Source: Hymenopellis radicata
Lineage: Eukaryota; Basidiomycota; Agaricomycetes; Agaricales; Physalacriaceae
Length of the DNA stretch: 64,000 nt
Assembly: GCA_015501595.1 (NCBI GenBank)
Contig: JADNRX010000277.1
Location: forward strand, 1 to 64,000
Reading direction: 5' to 3'
Positions within the stretch are counted from its first letter, which is position 1. Every line of letters begins with the position of its first letter. The translations under genes were made by a program, and so were the position numbers. Below the pieces are notes generated by a model that worked only from the letters and a program-made list of their open reading frames with translations, had not been told where the DNA came from and searched no databases. Shown in pieces: positions 21,535 to 31,472 of this stretch.

Positions 21535-22062
21535 TCAAATCGTTCGTCCAGCAGAAATAAGTTGTCACCACGGTTTTTCCATGATGTATGTAGGAAAATA
21601 ATAACCATGTCCTCAGATGAGTCCCTAAAAGCCTGCGAGCCAACTCTCGTAGCACACACAAAAAAAAAAGAGCCTCGTTCCGAGCACCATCAAGTAAAGA
21701 GCCTCCTTGCGAGCACCATCAAGCATAAAGAGCCTCCTTGCGAGCACCATCAAGCAATAAAAGAGTCTCCTTGCGAGCACCATCAAGCACAGACAACGTT
21801 CAAATCGTTCGTCCAGCAGAAATAAGTTGTCACCACGGTTTTTCCATGATGTATGTAGGAAAATAATAACCATGTCCTCAGATGAGTCCCTAAAAGCCTG
21901 CGAGCCAACTCTCGTAGCACACACAAAAAAAAGAGCCTCGTTCCGAGCACCATCAAGTAAAGAGCCTCCTTGCGAGCACCATCAAGCATAAAGAGCCTCC
22001 TTGCGAGCACCATCAAGCAATAAAAGAGTCTCCTTGCGAGCACCATCAAGCACAGACAACGT
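21535..22062. repeat. 265-base tandem duplication with internal 31-base minisatellite
   Basis: Two near-identical units lie head to tail, at 21535-21799 and 21800-22062. They differ mainly in an A run. The distal half of each unit contains four copies of a ~31-base repeat with core GAGCCTCCTTGCGAGCACCA, in two arrays at about 21667-21790 and 21926-22052. No product is supported. The array could be the tail of the neighbouring retroelement or a simple local amplification. Confidence 0.85.
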
Positions 22063-22670
22063 GTCCTACTCCGAGGCCCACCAACACCTCCACCGCACCG
22101 TCCCGCCCCCGGTCCTGGCATTGCTTGTGAACCGACGCGCGCTAGGCTAAAAACCCTTCGGCTCCCATCTCCGAGACCACGTCAGCACGGCCACGTCACT
22201 CGGTCTAGGCCCTTCCTGTCCTCCACCATGGCCCGACATTCCGGACTCTCTTCAGCGACGTCCCGTCGCGTGGAAAGGACCGACAGCCGTCAACTTACGC
22301 CCCGCAAAAGCCGCTCGATGGACGACGGCACGCCTGCGACAAGTGTAAAGCCACACCCACCCTACCCCCTGCAACTATGTGCTGTCAGACGTGCTTGCAC
22401 CATTCCGACAGATCCTGTTTCGGTCGACACCAGCAGTGCTCATTCCGGTGCTTCTTCATCTTCCTACCTGCTGGGCCTGATATTGCGGACTCTCTGCGAC
22501 GATGTCCCGCCCGCTGTGTCCCGCTATTGCTTTCGGACCTGGGCATTTTCCCCGGCCATGTCTGCCAACTGCACAATTAGCCACACCGGGCTGGTCTCCG
22601 CCCTCTTTCATCTCTACATCGATGTTATTACCGTCATCCCGTATCACCCAGACATAAATACACACCATGC

Positions 22671-23753
22671 TTGCTCAACTCCTCATGGCCCCAACATCAA
22701 GAGTGGGCTTATTGTTGTGAATACAGTGTCGTGTTAAATTACCGTCAGATGATGACCGTGATGATAGCACCTGCAGGTGCTTACTTGGTGTTAATGCTTG
22801 CCCCGTTGTTTACTGAGCTCGGACTTCTTCCTCTCCCATTTCGACATATGTCTATGGCGCTGCGGTACTTAGAAGAATTGCTCGATAGCCCTAATCCGGA
22901 ACTTGCTTGCGAATCGTTGGATTTATGTGTGGTACTCTACTTAACAGGATGTCAATGCTGGTTATGAAGGCTTCAGAAAGCCCTGAAGCATCTACCACGG
23001 CCGCTGGGGATGGATTTTCCCGCAACCTTAGAGATTCCCACTAACGTTCGGACATGCACAGTTCCTCAGGTGGATGCGATGATGAAAACAGTGAATCACA
23101 TCGCAAAGTCATGGCTTCAGACAGCAATTGACACGTCTTACAAGACATACTTGCTGTGGAATCGCCTTGAACCTCTACCACCACCTGATAAACCGGCCTA
23201 TCGAGTCGTCTTTGCACGACATTCCTTGCGCCTCTCGGTCTCTAAACATAGAAAGGCTCTCATTCGATTGCTCCTGTCAGATCATCCGTTCGCGCTGGAA
23301 CAATTACGGCGCGCAGATAGGTACCACCCGTTCATGCCACGTAGCGAACGGTGGTGCAGACTATGCGGTTCTGAAGTGGAGACGCCCGAGCACGCTATTC
23401 ATGTTTGCAAGGCTGACGAAGACTTAATCACACTCAGAGAGGGACTACTCCGCAAAATCGCTGTCGAACTGCCAGCATTAGGTCTGACGCCAGGACTCTC
23501 CGGAGATCATGATGCCATCGAAGTGCTCAAAGCAATGATCTTCCAGGACAAATGCCTGTCATTAGTAACCAGACTGATCTTCGAGGTGGCCGAACTGTAC
23601 AAGCAGTACGAGCTCCCACGTTCAAAGCGTGGTGCTCCTCTGCCGGTGCTCCGCACATGGAAGAGACACATACCTGGTGCAAGACCTACACTGACTCGCC
23701 CGCCAATTGCGGGTAGCAGCGACGACGACAGCGACTCAGACTATATACCATAA
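22671..23753 (+). mobile_element. LINE-type non-LTR retrotransposon fragment (reverse transcriptase C-terminus)
   Basis: The reading frame matches the C-terminal, post-polymerase part of LINE reverse transcriptases. It has ELGLLPLPFRHMSMALRYL, then a His/Cys finger CRLCGSEVETPEHAIHVC (Cx2C...Hx4C), and an acidic C-terminus (SSDDDSDSDYIP). The frame is the same before and after a single TGA at 22965-22967, with fitting sequence on both sides (CQCWL, then RLQKALKHLPRPLG). The polymerase and endonuclease domains are absent, as in a 5'-truncated copy. Nothing convincing lies between 22063 and 22670. Confidence 0.66.
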
Positions 23754-24319
23754 CAAAGCATTATGATTTATCACCACTGAATTTACTTGTGTTTGATCTT
23801 TTCGTTTCGGCGACTGACTTTTAAGTCGGTTTCGGAGCCTTGAGCTCCTGACTGTGCACCAGAGGCGCGCGGCGACCTTCTTAAATGCGGAGATATCCCC
23901 GGGAGTACTTAGTGCATGGCGTGAAAGCTGGAATTCGCCACTTACAACGCTTTCACACCCGGCCGTTCCTGATAGGGACCTTGTGCCGGTTTCTACCACC
24001 TACCTACCTAACAAGTTGTTGAGCATATCTTGTCCGTGCAAGGGACAAAATCACTTCGGGAAAATCGCGAACGATGCAGATCAATACTGAGCTATGAGCT
24101 GTAACCGCGTCAAGACTCAAGAGAGTTCCCCGCTAGCAGTCCACCATACCGGCCCGACGATCCCGGGACATCCGGACATGGCACAAGAAATTGTTAAAAG
24201 AGCACAGATTTCAGGATTCGCTTGTAGAAGTACACTAGTCAAATGTGACTGTAAAAGAAGCAAACCTACACATACATAAGCAACGAATAGCCCGACAACT
24301 CGAAGTAAGCATTCAAATG
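23754..24319. other. intergenic region between LINE fragment and nucleotidyltransferase-like gene
   Basis: I see no gene. The LINE 3' end is not recognisable as a clear tail. Confidence 0.4.
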
Positions 24320-25843
24320 TCAGAAATGAAGATCCGCAAGAAGATGAGCAGGAGGAATAAACGGTGTCGTCGGAGCTGAGTGGTCATATAACCTCGGCAT
24401 TTCAGTAGAGTAAAAGGATTGGTGCGAATCCTGCGGGCGTGGAGGGATTACAGGCGACGGTGCGGGAGTCACTCCCCGCGACCTCGGCGCGGAATATAAT
24501 GTCCCAAAGGTCGGATGACCATTTGGACGCGCAGCACCGAAGGTAGGGTGCGACATTCCCAAAGCTGATTGCTGTGTCATAAGTGGTCGTGGGGACGGAG
24601 ATACGAAATGGGGCATGGGTGAGAACTGTGGCGTCGGCGCAGGAACGTTGAGCGGATTGTGGGATGGTAGAAACATTGACTGCGATCGCGGAAGCACGTT
24701 ATGGGGAAGCGGATGAGGTACGGTAGGTACGGTGTTGGGTATGGAGTGGGAGTTTGATGGACCCGCTAACGATGAGCTTGGACGCGAGCGCGAAGTTGCT
24801 CTGCCGGGATTGTTTGGGAAGGGCGGCGGGATGAAGGGAGGCGGGATCCTGGCTTGATCGTGGTAGGTGTAAGGAATTGATGGTGGGGCGGTCGACCTCC
24901 TATGCGGCTCTGGTACTAGATGCGACCTCGGAGGGACGAATGGCGGTATTGGCTGGTCTGAAGATAGATGTAGATCCTGAGCACGCTCAGAGTCGCCATC
25001 AGAAGAGTCCGAGTCAGAATCATCCGGTTCTGTCCACTCGCCCTGCATCCATCTGCCTCCCGAACGACTCTCATCTTCACGCGGGCGATGCACCTGCTCC
25101 TCTAAATGCTGGGGCGCATAAGCGACCCCTTGGTACGACGGTGTGGGTTGAGGCCCGAACCAAGCCGCATCCTCCACGAGGTCCACGACCTTTCTGATCC
25201 TCGCCTGCCACTCGTCTATCTTGTCCTCGGGGTAGAGGTCATACCGCATACTCGCGCACTCGGTGCGCAACCACCGCTCTACCACGTCGGCAGTCCACTT
25301 GATGCCCCTCATCCGTGTCCCGTTCCTCAGTAGGACGCAGATGTCCGCCATGTCGTATTTCGTGAACCTCACCAGCTTCAATGCGACGCCCCAGAAGGGT
25401 GTTACGCTAACGAGTACGAGTCGTTTATTGGGAGAGGTGAAGATGGTATGGAGGCTAATATTGTTCGGTTGGATCGAGGCGTGGTATACCGGGTCATACG
25501 GAGGGGATTGAGTAGTGGGCAGGGCAATATCTGCTTCGGAGTTCATCCAATCAGCGCTTAGCCCCGGGAAGTTTAGCGACGTTTTGTAGATGCAGTGCAA
25601 GAGTTCTTGCGCTACTTGCTGACCGTATTCTTGGAGGACACCACGATAGAGATAGTCGATATCCATTGTGGATACGCGCTGCGTCGGTATGTGTTCAAGA
25701 CCAGGATGAAGGATCATGGATGCTCCTCCATGTACGACTAGTTGAAGTCGCCGAGTGAGGATATTAGAGAGGTGGATAAGGAGGTCTTCCAGCATACGCC
25801 TCGTTAACGGAAGAGTGTTTTGAGTCATTATGATGGTATCCAA
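24320..25843 (-). CDS. nucleotidyltransferase-fold protein with proline-rich tail
   Basis: This is an uninterrupted 507-residue frame with no obvious intron. Residues ~35-70 read VVHGGASMIL then RVSTMDIDYL, which fits the G-G...T-x-D-I-D pattern of the minimal nucleotidyltransferase (DUF6036/AbiEii-like) superfamily. Residues ~155-180, ALKLVRFTKYDMADICVLL, resemble the xxKLxxxxxxDxxDIxxLL helix of the same group. The C-terminal half (from ~residue 240) is low-complexity, acidic then Pro/Ser-rich, and likely disordered. The family name is inference from motifs. The substrate is unknown. Confidence 0.66.
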   Translation of the reverse strand: MDTIIMTQNTLPLTRRMLEDLLIHLSNILTRRLQLVVHGGASMILHPGLEHIPTQRVSTMDIDYLYRGVLQEYGQQVAQELLHCIYKTSLNFPGLSADWMNSEADIALPTTQSPPYDPVYHASIQPNNISLHTIFTSPNKRLVLVSVTPFWGVALKLVRFTKYDMADICVLLRNGTRMRGIKWTADVVERWLRTECASMRYDLYPEDKIDEWQARIRKVVDLVEDAAWFGPQPTPSYQGVAYAPQHLEEQVHRPREDESRSGGRWMQGEWTEPDDSDSDSSDGDSERAQDLHLSSDQPIPPFVPPRSHLVPEPHRRSTAPPSIPYTYHDQARIPPPFIPPPFPNNPGRATSRSRPSSSLAGPSNSHSIPNTVPTVPHPLPHNVLPRSQSMFLPSHNPLNVPAPTPQFSPMPHFVSPSPRPLMTQQSALGMSHPTFGAARPNGHPTFGTLYSAPRSRGVTPAPSPVIPPRPQDSHQSFYSTEMPRLYDHSAPTTPFIPPAHLLADLHF

Positions 25844-27367
25844 AACGTAGGAGATCTGTCAACGTAAACGCCGCACGGATTAGAAGGGGATTGGGACAAG
25901 CAGAAAGGACATACCTAATTCCTCAATGCCATACCATATGTTTGAATATTATGCGGGATTACCAAGGCCAACGATGCGCAAATCGTCACGACTTGATCAA
26001 ATTAAATGGGTTCAAGACTGGCATTCGGACGATTCGCTAAGGACGCGTCAGTTCCTCATGGTATGAGGCCATGGTTAGAGTCTGACGTCTAACAGTTATA
26101 TGCGCTACACAGAGCGCGCCTCTCCAAGGCGTAACGACAAGCTTTAATAGGCGTCGTGGAAGGAACAATACAAGAGGCCTCCATCAAAGGATCCGATCAT
26201 AGTCTCGTGTCGTCCATGTGTCCGGCACCTCGGCCTGCTTTTGATGGACGAAATAGCTCAGCGGTCCAGTGACGTTGACACTCAGTAAGTACTCAACGCC
26301 ACACATCTTCAACCTTACCTTGAACCGCCATCATCTTCCGTGATGGTCCCTGCGATCGCCACTTTTGTACAGCCGGCGGCCATTCCGATACTGACTGATT
26401 CTATTGTATGTAGCGATTAGATGAGGGTCTCAACGCCGATGTTTTACACAAGTGTCCTGTAAGTTTTTCGAGTTTTCACCGTTTCTCTTCTCCAACATTA
26501 CGCGATAGAGCGTACCGAATAACTTGGAAATTTCTTTCGGGAGAACAAAAGCTCTTCTCTCGTTATTTATAAAACACCCCCAAACATGGCGTTTGATTTA
26601 TTGCGCGTCTGATGGTCATAGTACGACGTGGCAAGGCTCCATACTCTCTATTGACATAAACCTGAAGCAAGCTTGACAATTATCAGCACATATGTACCGC
26701 CTGACGCGCAAGGAACTCTTTCTGCGCTAGCACTCGCCCTCTCAGCCAGCTGGGCACTCCTGATGCTTTGGAAACCATCCAGAAATCCGCCAGCAATGGT
26801 ACAGGCTTGATGTAAACTGCGCGCGCAGTCACAAAATGAAAAATCCGCATTGTGAGAATACTCTCGTCTGTCCGGAAGGCTCTAATTCCACTCAGAGGCC
26901 GAGAAATTGTAGCGGCATCTAGTATTGGCGCAATTAATGGAGATCCGGCGAAAAGCACGCATGGTCACAGGTTTGCCGCTGTGGATAGCAGCTTGGATTA
27001 GCGATCTGCAGGCCTTTCGCGCTGCTAGGAAGAAACGATTGCAACGGAATGAATCCGGAACGCGTACATACGCGTGAGCTGATCGGTAAGAAAATTTCGT
27101 CTACTGTATCCAACGCACTGAGTACATGAAGACTGCAGGGATACCTCATATGGAGAATTTCGCAAGACGTAAAGGCAGTTAAATGAACGACCTTCAGATG
27201 GAAAGGCTTTAGAAACGGAGAGGAGTCAAGCGGGAGTCAGGTTCGAATTTAAAATTGTCACAGGTCATGCACGAGGCGATCGAGTTGCGATCGAGTCAGA
27301 TCAATCTCGTTCAAAACTCTCATAAGGACCATTCCCATCGCTGAGCCATCCCAAGTCTTCCCCGACC
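25844..27367. other. gene-poor stretch
   Basis: This 1.5 kb contains only short frames without recognisable domains, such as minus-strand frames at 26683-27149. I support no gene. The proximal end must contain the MFS promoter. Confidence 0.4.
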
Positions 27368-29140
27368 ATGGCTGCTGCTGAGGACCTTCACGAGTCGACC
27401 GAGCGCACGGGTCTGTTGACGCCGACGTCGGAGACCAGCGTTGAGCGACGGAAGCGGGCCCCGACGCCCCTACCCATGGTGCAGATATGGGTCGTCTTAT
27501 TGCTGCAGATTGTCGAACCCATCACGAGCCAGAGCATCTACCCATACATCAACCAGGCAAGTAGCTCTATCTTCCGATGATCCGCCTCGTCCTTATTTTG
27601 TCTCAGCTTGTTAGCGAACTCGACATTACTGGTGGTGATGAAAGGCGTGTGGGCTACTATGCCGGACTAATCGTGCGTTGCTGCAAGGACTCTCGTGGAG
27701 TGTTCTCATCTCTTGCTCCTAGGAATCCCTCTTTTTCGCCACGGAGGCTATGACGGTGCTCCACTGGAGTCGACTTTCCGATTCAATAGGACGAAAACCG
27801 GTTCTGTTCATCGGGCTCATCGGAACTACGCTATCCATGTTTCTATTTGGTCTTTCGCGGACTTTCTTGCGTTGGTCGTCAGTCGCTCTCTGACGGGTCT
27901 CTTGAACGGAAACATTGGTGTGGAAATCCCTTTCCTTCACCAACTCTTGTCAGTCTCGCTCATCGTTGTGATTAGGTGTCATGAAAAGTGTCATGGGAGA
28001 CCTAACGGACTCCTCGAATCGCGCGGAGGGATTCGCGTTGATGCCAGTAGTTTGGTCATTTGGTGCAACAATGGGGTAATCTTACATCGTGGCGTGCCAG
28101 AAGGCAGTACTAACATCTGTTGTAGCCCTCTTATCGGCGGCACCTTTGCTCGACCACATGACCGATTCCCCAGCGTCTTCAAGAACCCGTTCTGGGAACA
28201 ATACCCTTACTTCCTTCCCTGTCTCATATCGGGCGCGTGTGCATCTGCGTGTGCCCTTCTTACGCTCTTCGTCTTCAAGGAGGTTCGCGTTTCTTCTGGT
28301 CTCTTACTAAACTCGGTCGTCTGATCTCTTTCGTTACAGTCCGCTCCGCAAAAGGTTAAAGCCAGGCGCTCTGGATCCTATGACAGTATCGAAACACAGG
28401 TGTCTTCTAAACACGCCGGTCCCGTCTCCCTTCGCGGTCTTCTTATCTTCCGGTTATCATTTCCGTATCGAACTACGTGGCCCTGGCTTTCCTGAACATC
28501 GCATTCAACGCGCTGTTCCCCCTCTTCCTTGCCATGCCTCGGGAAATCGGCGGCCTCGACATGCCACCCTCCACCATCGGCTACATCATGGGCTCATATG
28601 GACTTCTTTGTGGGGTATATCAGTTCTTCTTCTTCACTAGGATTATTCACGCTCTCGGCGAGCGGAGGGTATTCATCAATGGGATGATGGTGTATCCACT
28701 GATATTCGCGCTATTCCCGGTCATTAGCCTGTGTGCTGGGACTAGGCTAGTGTGGGTGGGGATCGCTGTGATAATAACCGCTCTCGTAGTCATGGACATG
28801 TCCTTCGGTTCGTAGCTTTCTTTTCTCGATCCTGTTTTTGCTTTACCTTGAGGCAGGTGCTATCTTCATGTTTATAACAGCTTCGGCGCCGAACAAGGCG
28901 TCTCTGGGTGCAACCAACGGTCTTTCGCAAACAGTTGTTTCGATAACGAGAGCCATTGGTCCCGCGTTCGCGACTTCGTTATTCTCGCTTTCCGTGGAGA
29001 AAAATATTTTGGGTGGTTATGGTGTTTATGCCCTCTTCTTTATACTATCTATCCTGGCTCTCTTCTTGGCGGTTCAGCTGCCGATGGAGATGTGGGAAGA
29101 CTCAGATGAAAACAGACATGACGACTCTTTAACGAATTAA
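27368..29140 (+). pseudogene. MFS transporter (DHA1 type), left paralogue, one-base frameshift
   Basis: This is a 12-helix drug:H+ antiporter-type major facilitator protein of the plasma membrane or vacuole. Exon blocks in order are PMVQIWVVLLLQIVEPITSQ, GGDERRVGYYAGLI, ESLFFATEAMTVLHWSRL with motif A SDSIGRKPVLFIGL, then GDLTDSSNRAEGF. Next come PLIGGTFARPHDRFP, FPLFLAMPREIGGLD-like segments and ASLGATNGLSQTVVSI. Several short introns are clear. Against the second paralogue (37053-38777), one base is missing at about 28450 (ATCTTCCGGTT against GTCTACCCGGTT), putting the second half out of frame. The rest looks well kept, so the lesion is recent or a base-calling error. Confidence 0.75.
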
Positions 29141-29558
29141 CGAAGAGTCAAGTTGACTGACGACAAAACTGTATCGCATAGATCTTCTACTGACCTGCAA
29201 TTTTACTCATTACATAGACTTGCATATGTGGCGTACAAAATTTGATGATACATACAATCGGCCACCGTCTACGGGCGGTAGATTATACCAGGTCCGATGA
29301 TGATACCAAAGTGTAACCCGATGTTCACTGCATTTGTTGTGTACACTGCATGATGAATGTTTGTACCTATTTCGGGCTGGGCGGCAACGATCAACTCGGT
29401 AGTCGGATCGCTCTTTCTTCTCACACCCATCTTCAGTTCACGTTCAAGTCTCTCTTACTATTTTTACCCAACTCAAGGTAACATGTCCGCCTGTGGACGA
29501 ATAACTGCTAAAGAAATTCAACGAAATTCCAGATTTTTCGACTTCTCCAAGGAAAGAC
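29141..29558. other. intergenic region after left MFS gene
   Basis: I see no gene. It should hold the MFS 3' end and the promoter of the next plus-strand gene. Confidence 0.4.
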
Positions 29559-30197
29559 ATGACGCCACCTCCCAGCGACAATGTAGAAGTCATAGACTTG
29601 ACACTCACCGACTCCGAATCAGACTCCGAAGAGCATGGCATGCCTGGTCGACATGGTCTTTCCGGATCCCCCGACTCCGACGATGAAAGCAATGCTTCCT
29701 CATCACGCGCCGCATTGCATAAAGCGCTTTCCTCCGCGTCAGAACCCCATCTTCGCCGTGTCATTGCTGCACTGGTTGACAGGGTCCCAGCGGTGGAACA
29801 GGCACTAGCGCAGGAGTTCCTGGTCGTCCATCCGCAGTCGCGCAAGGTAGCGGCCAAATGGGAGACGTGTCGCAACTGTGGCGAGGAGTTTGAGGTTGAC
29901 GCGGAGCGTGAGGCGGAGGAGTGCATCTTTCATCCCGGTCAGTATCATTTTTTCGGCTGTCGCGTTTCATATTTGAGACACTGGTTTTGACAGGCGATTT
30001 GGAGGGCGATGAGGAAGAGTTCGTGGATTGGGATGAGGACTGCCACGGCCCCATAGATACTGCGGCGAATCGACGACAGTTTCCAGAGTTTTTTCAAGTG
30101 GACGTGTTGCGACGCGAGATCGTTTGAAGAGGGCTGCGTAGTGCAAATGCATGAAGCGGTTGTCTCCAGAAAGAAACCGCGTCTATCATCAAAGTAA
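29559..30197 (+). CDS. Cys/His-rich protein with SUMO-interacting-type motif (tandem paralogue 1)
   Basis: The N-terminus has a hydrophobic V-I-D-L-T core followed by an acidic/serine run (DSESDSEE), a classical SUMO-interacting motif layout. A putative metal-binding domain follows: CRNCGEEF, CIFHPG, the intron 29938-29993, an acidic CHG block, then WTCCD, GCVVQMH and a basic tail KKPRL. The last part is in frame only if one base is removed near 30096 (CAAGTGG for CAGTGG); as it stands the frame ends at 30127. The intron position after HPG is shared with the next gene. I recognise the pattern from uncharacterised fungal proteins but know no function. Confidence 0.6.
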
Positions 30198-30621
30198 AGT
30201 CATCTCTTTCTTGAAAGGCCTCAAGGCCACCATTCAAATGAATTATGTATTACTACTTGCATATTTTGCCCACCGTACGTTAATGCAGATCACCGACGGA
30301 AGTTATAACTGACTACGATTGCTGTGCAGGACTTTCATAACGGACCTGCTCGCTTAAAACGCTATTATTGTATCGCATGCCAACCTCCGCATCAAGAACT
30401 CTTCATCCCTATTTCCCCATCCGGGGATCTCCTCTCAAATGTCTTATTGTCTTCCGCCATGTGATTGGAGTAGTCCTTTTGCCTTCCCCTTGTTTAAATA
30501 CCTCCATCATCCTTTGTGAAATTCACCTTCTTTGTTATTTGCCGATCTTGTCTTCGTTCTGCTTCCGGGTGGCTTTTTCTCTCTTGTACACCCACCGTCG
30601 TCTTCACCGCTTGCCACCACC

Positions 30622-31298
30622 ATGCCTCGCTCCAATACCAAACCCCAGGCTATAACATGTCCTCCTCCTCCTCTGCATCTGGGCGCGACTGTAACGAACT
30701 CCCCAATGTCCAGTCCCGGCAGCTCGCCATCCCCACCGTCTGACGACGACTCCGACGCGTTCCCTTGGACGCCGGAACCAGGGCTCGAGCTCAAGTCCGC
30801 CATAGCAATGGCACCGGAGGCAGAGCTGCGCACCATCATGGAGAAGCTTGCTGGAAACCCCACCATCCGGCGCTCCATCGCGCGAGAGCTGAATTCCGGT
30901 GCCAAGCCCCGTGCAACACCACCGCGTCGTAAAAGTCTTCACAAGAAGCGTCCTAGTGCCGAGCAGGCGATGGCGGAGATACGTTCGCCGACGCTAGTAT
31001 CACTTCCGTCGTGTGTCAAGTGCGGGAGAGTGTTCTCTGATGGTTGGGAGGGCTTGCAGAAGCGGCTGTCTGAGGGACCTTGCGTGTTCCACCCAGGTAC
31101 GTATTGAGTGGCATTTTGAATCGCGCCAAGCTGATCACCACACCCCTCGTACGCGCAGGCTCCCTGGAAGTTTTCGAATTTCCAGCCCCAAACGCCGAAG
31201 GACGTGCCCACACGATGACGATGTGGACATGCTGTGAGGCGGACCATGATACGTCTGGTTGCGTGTCTGCCAACGCCCATCATTTCGGATCATTTTAG
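30622..31298 (+). CDS. Cys/His-rich protein (tandem paralogue 2)
   Basis: The start at 30622 is chosen for its CACCATG context and because the upstream in-frame ATG (30532) would add an unlikely hydrophobic extension. The N-terminus is Pro/Ser-rich, then a helical block (AELRTIMEKLAGNPTIRRSI) resembles one in its upstream neighbour. The Cys/His pattern is C-V-K-C-G, CVFHPG, the intron 31097-31158, then MWTCCEADHDTSGC and an AHH end. Cysteine order and intron position match paralogue 1, so the pair arose by tandem duplication. No frame break is seen. The function is unknown. Confidence 0.62.
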
Positions 31299-31472
31299 CC
31301 TTGAAGCCCCGGTCTGTACGTGCCCGCTTTGTCCTACACGAAGCCCATTAACAGGATGACAGGTATAGCTCTCTCCCTAACTGGAGATTCCCAAGTTTTG
31401 CATTTCACCACCCATTATATTTGTATACCTAGACATTATGAACAGTCATAGTTTTCCATACGCACAGTTAGG

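Noticed and set aside
21667..22052. Regular ~31-base repeats resembling a CRISPR array
   Set aside because: The repeats are contiguous with no unique spacers, imperfect, inside a tandem duplication, and the host is a eukaryote. It is a minisatellite.
21625..22121. Minus-strand frames with repeated peptide around LMVLARRLF
   Set aside because: The repeating peptide is just the minisatellite read in one frame; no start context or family.
22228..22737. A possible Zn(II)2Cys6 motif (ACDKCKA followed by more Cys)
   Set aside because: Cysteine spacing does not match the Zn2Cys6 pattern and the frame does not continue into a recognisable protein.
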